NCBI GenBank assembly: GCA_002409405.1
Contig: DHNG01000033.1
Span: forward strand, 113,971 to 128,410
DNA from: Flavobacteriales bacterium UBA5422
Lineage (GTDB): Bacteria; Bacteroidota; Bacteroidia; Flavobacteriales_D; Crocinitomicaceae
Length of the DNA stretch: 14,440 nucleotides
Direction: 5' to 3'
Each line of letters starts with the position of its first letter. The stretch's first letter is position 1. The notes below the pieces were generated by a model that was given only the letters and a program-made list of their open reading frames with translations, was not told where the DNA came from and made no database searches. A program made the position numbers and the translations under genes. Shown piece after piece: positions 1-6,126 of the stretch.

Positions 1-383
1 TAAAAACACTCCAAGCTAGTCCAGGTGGCGCATACGAAGAATGGAAAGAGATTGCTTCCGTGCATAAAAATGATATCGGTGTTCTAAAAAGTGCCTGGTC
101 ACCATTTGCTCCGGCAGGTTATGCTCCATATGGTACCACCTATGTTTTCTGGAACACATATGAAAGGGATTGGGCAAATTCACAAAAAAATTTAGGATTT
201 GGTTCTGCGCATAGTACTACAGTGTATCTTTCCGGTAACATGCGTTTTGCAAATGAATGGTATGCGTATGAGCCAGTTACTGTTGGTAGCAATAGAGCAG
301 ATTTAGATAATATATATAACAATTGGGCCAAATGGCATGATAACTCAAAAGGTCGTTTCCGTATTTGGAGAATACAACCCTAA
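1..383 (+). CDS. C-terminal end of an unrecognised Trp-rich protein (5' partial)
   Basis: The reading frame is open from the first complete codon at base 3 to the TAA at 381-383, giving 126 visible residues, so the gene starts before the window. The GTG at position 60 is an internal codon, not a convincing start. The segment is soluble-looking and rich in aromatic residues: eight tryptophans in 126 residues, with runs such as YVFWNTYERDW and a terminal FRIWRIQP. There is no membrane segment, and I see no type IX secretion tail or known catalytic motif. I do not recognise the family. It is followed by a strong terminator, so it is the last gene of its transcript and separate from the sigma-factor locus downstream. 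Confidence 0.7.
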   Translation, partial: KTLQASPGGAYEEWKEIASVHKNDIGVLKSAWSPFAPAGYAPYGTTYVFWNTYERDWANSQKNLGFGSAHSTTVYLSGNMRFANEWYAYEPVTVGSNRADLDNIYNNWAKWHDNSKGRFRIWRIQP

Positions 384-450
384 CATTTCAATGAATATTT
401 TCTGGTTGACAAATCAATTCAGTCAATTAAAATCACAGTAGTTCAACCAT

Positions 451-493
451 ACACCTGCAAGCTTCAATAAAGAAGTCTTGCAGGTGTTTTTTT
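451..493 (+). terminator. Intrinsic terminator after the partial first gene
   Basis: A perfect 11-bp stem, acacctgcaag (451-461) with cttgcaggtgt (477-487), encloses a 15-nt loop that can add four more pairs (462-465 with 472-475). It runs straight into seven T residues (487-493). This is a classic rho-independent terminator 68 nt after the stop codon at 383. Confidence 0.88.
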
Positions 494-750
494 ATCTTCA
501 AACAACATCATTTTCTTTTCAAAGAAATAGAAGTAAATGGAGTGAAAAAACAAATTATAGGGCAACTACCAGGACAACGAAAATAAGCCGGATTTCGGAC
601 GTGTCAGGGTATCTACAAATTATGAATAACCTATTGCTTTATGGATGAACAATATTTACTTAATAATAGAGGTTTACCCCTACCACAGAATATAAAACAA
701 GCAGTTTTTTTAATTAAAGTCCCTATATTTAGAGCATCTATATACAAATA
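494..750. other. Spacer between terminator and sigma-factor gene
   Basis: No coding region could be supported here on either strand. The stretch is AT-rich and contains only the weak promoter-like element at 724-731. A 9-mer, ggacaacga, occurs at 572-580 and again at 753-761 at the start of the sigma gene; with no further similarity it is probably chance. Confidence 0.5.
724..731 (+). promoter_or_regulatory. Possible -7 element ahead of the sigma gene
   Basis: The octamer tatattta matches the Bacteroidota -7 consensus TAnnTTTG in seven of eight positions and lies 19 nt before the TTG start codon. No clear -33 TTG lies at the usual distance; the candidate region is a T tract around 705-711. 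If the sigma factor regulates itself, the true promoter may follow another consensus. Confidence 0.25.
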
Positions 751-1305
751 TTGGACAACGATAAGGCAAAAATAGCACATTGGGTCGATGCGTATGCACA
801 ACAACTATATAACAGGGCATTCTACTTATTGTCAGATCGTTCGGATGCTGAAGATATCGTACAGGATGTCTTTGTGGCCGCATTCGAGAAAAGAGAAAAT
901 TTCAAAGGTGACAGTTCACCACTGACCTGGCTAATGAGCATACTCCATCACAAAGTGGCAGATAGCTACCGCCGCAGATACAAGAGTATACCCAAGGTAG
1001 ACATCCATTCTTTTTTTGATGAAAACAATTTCTGGAAAGACCCCGACTCCCTGTTAACTGACTGGAGCTATTTTGAAAAATCCGAAGATGAAACATTTGA
1101 AGAATACCTGGAACGCTGCCTGGAAAAACTACCTCCCCGTTGGCTAATTTTGGTGAAGCTTACCTACCTGCAAGAAAAAAAATATTCAGAAATCTGTCAG
1201 GAAACCAACATTTCTAAGACTAATTATTGGAAGATCCTTCAGCGAAGCAGGCTACAATTGAGGGAATGTATCGAAAAAAACAGTATTAGCAATGAAAAAT
1301 ATTAG
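751..1305 (+). CDS. ECF-type RNA polymerase sigma factor
   Basis: This 184-residue protein has the two-domain layout of an extracytoplasmic-function sigma-70 factor. Region 2 spans about residues 10-77, with AEDIVQDVFVAAF (core binding) and TWLMSILHHKVADSYRRR (-10 recognition). A linker containing DENNFWKDPDS resembles that of many Bacteroidota ECF factors. Region 4 spans about 115-175, including KLPPRWLILVKLTYL and a helix-turn-helix around YSEICQETNISKTNYW. The frame has a stop at 730-732 and no ATG before residue 62, so the TTG at 751 is the best start, an inefficient codon that suits a low-level regulator. Its 3' end overlaps the anti-sigma gene by 14 nt. It probably directs transcription of itself and of the RclC-MsrAB-spondin genes downstream; that regulon is inferred from position. 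Confidence 0.9.
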   Translation: MDNDKAKIAHWVDAYAQQLYNRAFYLLSDRSDAEDIVQDVFVAAFEKRENFKGDSSPLTWLMSILHHKVADSYRRRYKSIPKVDIHSFFDENNFWKDPDSLLTDWSYFEKSEDETFEEYLERCLEKLPPRWLILVKLTYLQEKKYSEICQETNISKTNYWKILQRSRLQLRECIEKNSISNEKY

Positions 1306-1585
1306 AACAAAAATTATTCAATTCTTTATTTTGTCATGTCCTGAGGCTACCCTACAGATTGAAAAGCAACTGAATGGAGAAGTCTCATTGCTCAAGAAAA
1401 TAAAACTCAGATGCCATTTGGCTGCCTGTAAATGGTGTCATGCTTACAATCAAAAAAGCATCCTGATACAAAGCGCACTACACAAGATCATTCACAAAAA
1501 CAGCAAAGAACACAACGCACAAACAATTGATACACAAAGATTAAAGACTGATATCGAAAAAAAATTAAAAAATAATCCATTCTAA
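1292..1585 (+). CDS. Small zinc-binding (ZAS-like) anti-sigma factor
   Basis: A 97-residue, very basic protein with the motif H42-x3-C46-x2-C49 (in RCHLAACKWCHAY), the signature of zinc-containing anti-sigma factors, plus Cys16 in SCPEAT and Cys41. There is no membrane segment, so it is probably a cytoplasmic partner that holds the sigma factor until the Cys/His site is oxidised or loses zinc. The ATG lies inside the last codons of the sigma gene, which couples their translation. The gene stops 61 nt before the RclC-like ATG. Family features such as the SCPEAT start, the coiled-coil-prone middle and the small size match the short anti-sigma proteins found beside ECF factors in Bacteroidota. 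Redox sensing is an inference; the motif itself is plain. Confidence 0.75.
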   Translation: MKNIRTKIIQFFILSCPEATLQIEKQLNGEVSLLKKIKLRCHLAACKWCHAYNQKSILIQSALHKIIHKNSKEHNAQTIDTQRLKTDIEKKLKNNPF

Positions 1586-1646
1586 CTGTCAGGATTTCAG
1601 ATCTGCTGCGACAATAGTATTGTACAACACAATAATTTTGAAGCAG

Positions 1647-2132
1647 ATGTCAGACAACAGAAATAATCCAGAAATAATCCAGACAAACAACCGCATATTT
1701 TCCTTAGGCTATTCTTTTTCCCTTTACAGTATTGCCCTTATACTTTTATGGATCGGTATATTTAAATTTACCCCAACTGAAGCTACAGCGATACAACCTT
1801 TAGTAAGTTCTCACCCGCTGATGGCGTGGTTCTACTACTTTTTTGACGTTCAGACTGTATCCAATCTTATTGGTGTCATTGAGATACTCACCGCTATAGC
1901 CATCATTTTATCACCATTCCGGCAACTATTCCGCTATGCAGCATCTGCAGGCATCCTCATCATCTTCACCATTACACTGAGCTTTCTTTTTACAAGCGGA
2001 AGCTGGAAGATCGTTGACAGTGTACCGATAACAGATTTTTTCATCCTAAAAGACTTGGTATGTCTTGGTTTTGGACTGATGATCCTTGGTTTTCCACACA
2101 AAAAATTTATCAATAAACACAACAAATCATGA
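1647..2132 (+). CDS. RclC/YkgB-like (DUF417) inner-membrane protein
   Basis: A 161-residue membrane protein with about four hydrophobic segments (roughly 22-38, 72-90, 98-116, 131-149). The stretch WIGIFKFTPTEATAIQPLV followed by SSHPLMAWFY, the later GVIEI, TLSFLFTSG and ILKDLVCLGFGLMI match the conserved pattern of the DUF417 family as in E. coli RclC (YkgB), a membrane protein of the reactive-chlorine resistance operon. Compared with RclC it is shorter, lacking the loop after the first conserved block. An upstream TTG at 1620 would add nine residues; the ATG at 1647 is preferred because it gives the same N-terminal length as RclC. Its stop overlaps the MsrAB start as ATGA, indicating one operon. 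Biochemical activity is unknown even in E. coli; a role in chlorine or oxidant resistance is inferred. Confidence 0.85.
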   Translation: MSDNRNNPEIIQTNNRIFSLGYSFSLYSIALILLWIGIFKFTPTEATAIQPLVSSHPLMAWFYYFFDVQTVSNLIGVIEILTAIAIILSPFRQLFRYAASAGILIIFTITLSFLFTSGSWKIVDSVPITDFFILKDLVCLGFGLMILGFPHKKFINKHNKS

Positions 2133-3217
2133 AAAATAAAAACAGTACTATCACCATGCTTTTCGTGGGAGCCATATTGGGCGGAATGCTAATGGCGGGA
2201 TTTATTTCAAAAAATAACAAACATCAGAAACAAGTATTTATGGCTGCAGCAGAAACACATCCTCCAAAAACCGAACAGATCTACTTTGCCGGCGGTTGTT
2301 TTTGGGGAACAGAACATTTTTTCAAACAGATAAATGGAGTTGTCACGACAAGCACAGGATATGCCAATGGTAACACTGAAAATCCGGATTATAAAGAAGT
2401 TTCAACAAACAAAACCGGCTTTGCCGAAACCGTAAAAGTGACTTACGACCCGGAAGTGGTAGACTTAAAGCTACTGTTAGATTTATATTTCAAAACCATC
2501 GATCCGACAAGTTTCAATAAACAGGGAAATGATACAGGCACCCAGTACCGAACAGGTATCTACTTTACCAACCAAGCAATGTTACCGATTATTCGCAAAG
2601 CGGTAGAAGAGCTATCGATGCAGTACGACAAACCTATTGTGGTCGAAGTTGAACCATTGAAAAATTTTTACACAGCAGAAGACTATCATCAGGATTATCT
2701 AGATAAAAATCCCGGTGGCTATTGTCACATTAACCCCTCACTTTTCAAAATAGCGAAAGAAGCGAACCAGAAGGTGACCTATAAGAAAAAGGATAAAAAG
2801 AGCCTCCAGACAGAGCTGACCAAAGAACAATACGATGTAACTCAAAACAATGCGACTGAAAGAGCTTTTGCGAATGCATATTGGGATGAATCCCGCGAAG
2901 GCATCTATGTTGACATTACCACCGGAGAACCCCTTTTTGTGTCGACAGACAAATTTGAATCCGGCTGCGGATGGCCCAGCTTTTCCAAGCCAATCGATGA
3001 ATCACTGATAACAGAGAAAGAAGACCGAACACTCAGTATGCAGCGTACCGAAGTGCGTAGCAAAACAGGCGATGCACACTTGGGACATGTATTCAATGAT
3101 GGTCCTAAAGATAAAGGTGGTCTCCGCTATTGTATCAATAGCGCCTCCCTAAAATTTATTCCTAAGGCAGAAATGGAAAAAGAAGGGTATGGAAAATATA
3201 TCGTACTCATTAAATAA
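2129..3217 (+). CDS. msrAB: Membrane-anchored MsrA-MsrB fusion, methionine sulfoxide reductase
   Basis: A 362-residue bifunctional enzyme that reduces both stereoisomers of methionine sulfoxide in proteins. Residues 9-26 form a hydrophobic signal anchor, so the catalytic part should face the periplasm. The MsrA domain (about 48-210) has the catalytic GCFWG motif with Cys57, the GYxxG and EDYHQDY segments and a possible resolving Cys199. The MsrB domain (about 228-362) has SGCGWPSF (Cys280, likely resolving), GDAHLGHVF and RYCINSASL with catalytic Cys335. The two CxxC zinc pairs seen in zinc-type MsrB are missing: the first is replaced in VDITTGEPLF, so this is the zinc-free type. The order MsrA then MsrB is the same as in Neisseria PilB. 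Translation is coupled to the RclC-like gene, and electrons must come from a periplasmic thioredoxin-like partner that is not in the window. Confidence 0.95.
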   Translation: MKNKNSTITMLFVGAILGGMLMAGFISKNNKHQKQVFMAAAETHPPKTEQIYFAGGCFWGTEHFFKQINGVVTTSTGYANGNTENPDYKEVSTNKTGFAETVKVTYDPEVVDLKLLLDLYFKTIDPTSFNKQGNDTGTQYRTGIYFTNQAMLPIIRKAVEELSMQYDKPIVVEVEPLKNFYTAEDYHQDYLDKNPGGYCHINPSLFKIAKEANQKVTYKKKDKKSLQTELTKEQYDVTQNNATERAFANAYWDESREGIYVDITTGEPLFVSTDKFESGCGWPSFSKPIDESLITEKEDRTLSMQRTEVRSKTGDAHLGHVFNDGPKDKGGLRYCINSASLKFIPKAEMEKEGYGKYIVLIK

Positions 3218-3252
3218 GGAAGTATAAGTTAAACCCAATAATTTTTATTAAA

Positions 3253-4464
3253 ATGAAAAAACTATTTTTAATGCCTGTAATAGCACTTGCCAGTTCAGCA
3301 ATAGTACAAAGCTGTAAAAAGGATGACATGACGATGAGTCAACCGCAAATGGGAATGTTTACAGTAGAAAATGTAACAGAAGTCAAAGATTTTGTTCAGA
3401 GCGGTACGTTCAAGGGTGCCGGTAATCCGCCTGTTATTTTTCCCGGGGAGTCCGTCTCTATCAAATTCAATGCAGGTAGGGGTCAGCATTTAGCCTTTGC
3501 CACCATGTACGGAGCTTCGAAAGACTGGTTTTTTGCGCCCGAAAATCCTGGCCTGAAACTATATGATGACCAGGGTATGGCGATGACAGGTGATGTCTCC
3601 GCCCAAATCAAATTATGGGATAATGGCAGCAAGGACAATATCAGCGGAGCCGCCGAATCCAACAACATAAGCCTGGTTCCGGGAATAAATGCCGCTTCGC
3701 TGATGAAACTTGATCTGGCGTACGATGTCGAAAAATCGGAATTCACCCTTACCATACAAAATACATCGGGTGGCAGCTCAAACGAAACACCGTTCTCACC
3801 TGGTGTATGGGCGGTATCCAATACCCTGGGTGGAAACCTGTTAAACAAAATGCCATTTTTTGAAGCAGGAAAAATGAGTAATCCGGAAATTACACAAATT
3901 GCTGAAACCGGCAACAATGAACCCGCAGCGATGAAAGCAATGACAAACACCGGCATCATTACCGGACTCTCTCCGGTCGTTGTAGTTGTGTATAGTGGCA
4001 ATGAGAACCCGATATTCAAAGTCGGCGAAAAAGACAGAGCGAACGGTTTGAAAGAAGTTGCGCAAACAGGTAATGCCACCAAACTCAAAGCTTCGTTAAG
4101 TGCGTTGAACAACGTGAAAGAAGTATATGTACTGGGTAACGCGCCGATTGCACCGGGTGCCAAAGAAATGGCCAATATTAAGGGAGAACCCGGCGACAAA
4201 GTAGCTTATGTGACAATGTTCGGTTATTCCAATGACTGGTTCTATGCCAATAGCCCGGAACTCATGTTGAGTACGAAAGGTAATCTGACCTCTAAAACTG
4301 TACTCTTTGATGACGGTACCGCGATGAACCAATATCCGGGAGCCGGAAATGCACAAGGGCTGTTTGGCGGTACACAAATCGTAGAGGACCAGATCATCAA
4401 AATGGTTGGAAATGAATTCCCTATTCCTATGGTAGATCAAGTGTTGAAAGTGACCTTGCAATAA
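3253..4464 (+). CDS. Methionine-rich spondin-domain lipoprotein
   Basis: A 403-residue lipoprotein: the signal MKKLFLMPVIALASSAIVQS ends at lipobox Cys21. The mature start, KKDDMTMSQPQMGM, is Met-rich, and the whole protein has 20 methionines (about 5 percent). Two spondin_N-like parts can be seen. HLAFATMYGASKDWFFA (80-95 region) with LWDNGS (121-126) matches VAYVTMFGYSNDWFYA (317-332 region) with LFDDGT (351-356). PFSPGVWAV, FEAGK and AETGN (180-221) matches LSPVVVVVY, FKVGEK and AQTGN (239-274). Spondin_N is mainly known from animal matrix proteins, and its function in bacteria is unknown. The gene lies 35 nt after MsrAB and ends the operon at a hairpin. I infer a surface or periplasmic protein that either meets oxidants or is kept working by MsrAB. 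Confidence 0.85.
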   Translation: MKKLFLMPVIALASSAIVQSCKKDDMTMSQPQMGMFTVENVTEVKDFVQSGTFKGAGNPPVIFPGESVSIKFNAGRGQHLAFATMYGASKDWFFAPENPGLKLYDDQGMAMTGDVSAQIKLWDNGSKDNISGAAESNNISLVPGINAASLMKLDLAYDVEKSEFTLTIQNTSGGSSNETPFSPGVWAVSNTLGGNLLNKMPFFEAGKMSNPEITQIAETGNNEPAAMKAMTNTGIITGLSPVVVVVYSGNENPIFKVGEKDRANGLKEVAQTGNATKLKASLSALNNVKEVYVLGNAPIAPGAKEMANIKGEPGDKVAYVTMFGYSNDWFYANSPELMLSTKGNLTSKTVLFDDGTAMNQYPGAGNAQGLFGGTQIVEDQIIKMVGNEFPIPMVDQVLKVTLQ

Positions 4465-4495
4465 AAAAGTAAAAATTAATAATTATTGATAAATA

Positions 4496-4532
4496 AAGGC
4501 AGCAGGGCGAATTCGTCTTGTTGCCTTGTTTT
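4496..4532 (+). terminator. Terminator of the sigma-RclC-MsrAB-spondin locus
   Basis: A 14-bp stem (4496-4509 with 4514-4527, three G-T wobbles) closes over the tetraloop aatt and is followed by gtttt. It lies 32 nt after the spondin stop codon. The T run is short, but the stem is strong. Confidence 0.7.
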
Positions 4533-4536
4533 ATAG

Positions 4537-4557
4537 AAAAAAGCTATAGCTTTTTTT
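4537..4557. terminator. Perfect AT-rich palindrome, possible two-way terminator
   Basis: The sequence aaaaaagctatagctttttt is its own reverse complement, with one extra T on the plus side. It can form an A-stem/T-tail hairpin in either transcript, directly behind the stronger stem-loop. It may back up termination for the plus-strand operon and, less likely at nearly 400 nt, for the hydrolase gene that converges on it. Confidence 0.4.
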
Positions 4558-4942
4558 CCTTAAATTGTGATGAACTACAAACCCTACCATGCACATCTCT
4601 TGCTCAGAAACCGGATTCGGCACAATGAATGCATCACCAATAAAAATGAAGCATTACGTCAAAACAGAATCAGAAGCCGATGGTATTCACACCAATATCA
4701 TTACCACCGTGAACCAGTGCAAAATTGTTATTTTCATTGATCTTTTTCCAATTTTCAGAGCTGTCATCAGTTAAAGTCGGAGGGTTCCCATTGAGTTTTT
4801 TGATGTTTTCTTCTTTCCACACGGTTAAATGCGAAATTAGCTTGGCTACACACTATGGATTTGTACCAAAGATTTTTGAAATGCCGCTTCTTCGAATAGG
4901 CCGGCTATTTTAATAAACTTGTAGAAACGGTGTCAAAATCGT
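4558..4942. other. Non-coding spacer with a possible minus-strand gene remnant
   Basis: No intact gene is supported. On the minus strand, two adjacent segments in different frames read like protein: one from about 4932 down to about 4850 contains FIKIAGLFEEAAFQKSLVQ, and one from about 4852 down to about 4678 contains LISHLTVWKEENIKKLNG and ENWKKINENNNF. Each meets a stop and neither has a start codon. This may be a frameshifted relic, or simply AT-rich noise. The two plus-strand ORFs of about 60 codons here are not protein-like. Confidence 0.3.
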
Positions 4943-5836
4943 TTATCGTTTTACTAAATCTAAAATTGCCTGGGCAAAGTCATCAGGTGCTTCTTGTGGT
5001 AAATTATGTCCTACTCCCTTAACAACTCTTCTTTCATAACCACCTTGAAAGAAATGAGCTTCCTTTCCCGTTCCGGAAAATGGTTCTACACCATCATCCA
5101 CTGCATCCAAAATAATTGCAGGTACCTTTATAGCCGGTTGCTTTTGGAGCGTCTGTTCTATCCGTTCAAACTTCGGATCTCCTTTCGCCAGCCCATACCT
5201 GTGACGGTATGAATGGACTACAACGTCCACAAAATCGGGATTATTAAATGAAACTGCTGATGCTTCAAACGTTTCGTCATCAAAGTTCCAGGTTGGCGAC
5301 CAGTCACGCCATAGCAATTTGCAAAGCTCTTTCCTGTATTTTGTCAAACCTCTGCGACCTCTTTCGCTATGAAAATAAAACTGATACCAGTTCAGCATTT
5401 CAATTTCCGGGATGTCAGGCTCTGAATAATTTGCGAAGTTTTGAATGTTATAGCCAGCCATAGAAACAAGCCCTATAATACGTTCGGGATAAAGTGCCGA
5501 AACAATACAACAGGCCCGTCCCCCCCAGTCATAACCGCCCACAATCGCTTTTTCTATAGCCAAAGCATCCATTAACTCTTTCAGATCATACGCAAATGCC
5601 CCTTGCTGTCCGGAACGCATCGTATCCGCTGATAAAAACTTGGTGTGGCCATACCCGCGTATATAGGGAACGATAACGCGGTAGTTCTCGGTAGACAAAC
5701 GTTCTGCAACTTCATCATACGCTCTGATATCGTATGGGAAACCGTGCATAAGAATCACAGGTATGCCGGCTGCATTACCGCTTTCTTCATAAGCAATAGA
5801 AAGGTCTCCCGCATTGATATGTTTCAATAGTCTCAT
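4943..5836 (-). CDS. Alpha/beta hydrolase with Asp nucleophile (epoxide hydrolase / haloalkane dehalogenase type)
   Basis: A 297-residue soluble alpha/beta-hydrolase. HGFP (31-34) is the oxyanion-hole motif typical of epoxide hydrolases. The nucleophile elbow is GYDWGG with Asp103 where esterases have Ser. A cap region follows (about 135-235, rich in W, Y and R), then an acid at Asp247 or Asp248 in LDAVDDG and the catalytic His277 in GVGHNLPQEAP. An Asp nucleophile is the mark of epoxide hydrolases (ester intermediate opened by water) and haloalkane dehalogenases; HGFP favours the former. Length and complete triad indicate an intact cytoplasmic enzyme. It stands alone, divergent from the MATE gene, so its substrate cannot be read from context. 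Detoxification is the usual role of such enzymes. Confidence 0.88.
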   Translation of the reverse strand: MRLLKHINAGDLSIAYEESGNAAGIPVILMHGFPYDIRAYDEVAERLSTENYRVIVPYIRGYGHTKFLSADTMRSGQQGAFAYDLKELMDALAIEKAIVGGYDWGGRACCIVSALYPERIIGLVSMAGYNIQNFANYSEPDIPEIEMLNWYQFYFHSERGRRGLTKYRKELCKLLWRDWSPTWNFDDETFEASAVSFNNPDFVDVVVHSYRHRYGLAKGDPKFERIEQTLQKQPAIKVPAIILDAVDDGVEPFSGTGKEAHFFQGGYERRVVKGVGHNLPQEAPDDFAQAILDLVKR

Positions 5837-6059
5837 TTCGATTTATAGAATATCTGTTTAGAATAGCATGCAACAGAAAATGAATCAATAAAATGATACA
5901 GATATATTGGATGAAAATATGTCTTCGCAGACTAATTTACAAAATAAAAACGGGTTGGAATCCCATTTTACAGCTAAAAAACACAAAAGCTGAATGATTT
6001 TATTGAACTCACCGTTTTAACTTTTTGATGTAACTTCCATTTTTCTCCCCGTGTTTAAT

Positions 6060-6091
6060 TTGGTGTGCCTTGCATTTTTTTTGTACCTTAC
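6060..6091 (+). promoter_or_regulatory. Candidate promoter of the MATE gene
   Basis: TTG at 6060-6062 and tacctta(c) at 6084-6091 resemble the Bacteroidota -33/-7 pair (TTG, then TAnnTTTG) with a 21-nt gap. The -7 box matches six of eight positions. Transcription would begin about 30 nt before the ATG at 6127. The rest of the divergent 290-nt spacer (5837-6126) shows nothing else clear. Confidence 0.35.
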
Positions 6092-6126
6092 CCGAAAGGA
6101 CAAGTAAATAAAAAAATGAATCTGCA

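Noticed and set aside
3483..4199. 238-codon minus-strand frame opposite the spondin gene
   Set aside because: It is antisense to a well-supported lipoprotein gene, has low-complexity Leu/Ser/Pro composition and no recognisable domain; the other minus-strand frames opposite the same gene share the cause.
4589..4913. Two plus-strand ORFs of about 60 codons
   Set aside because: They overlap each other, lack ribosome sites and have no protein-like pattern; the region sits behind two terminator-like hairpins.
5971..5992. cagct...agctg hairpin in the hydrolase/MATE spacer
   Set aside because: Five base pairs with a 12-nt loop and no T run; too weak to call a terminator or regulatory RNA.
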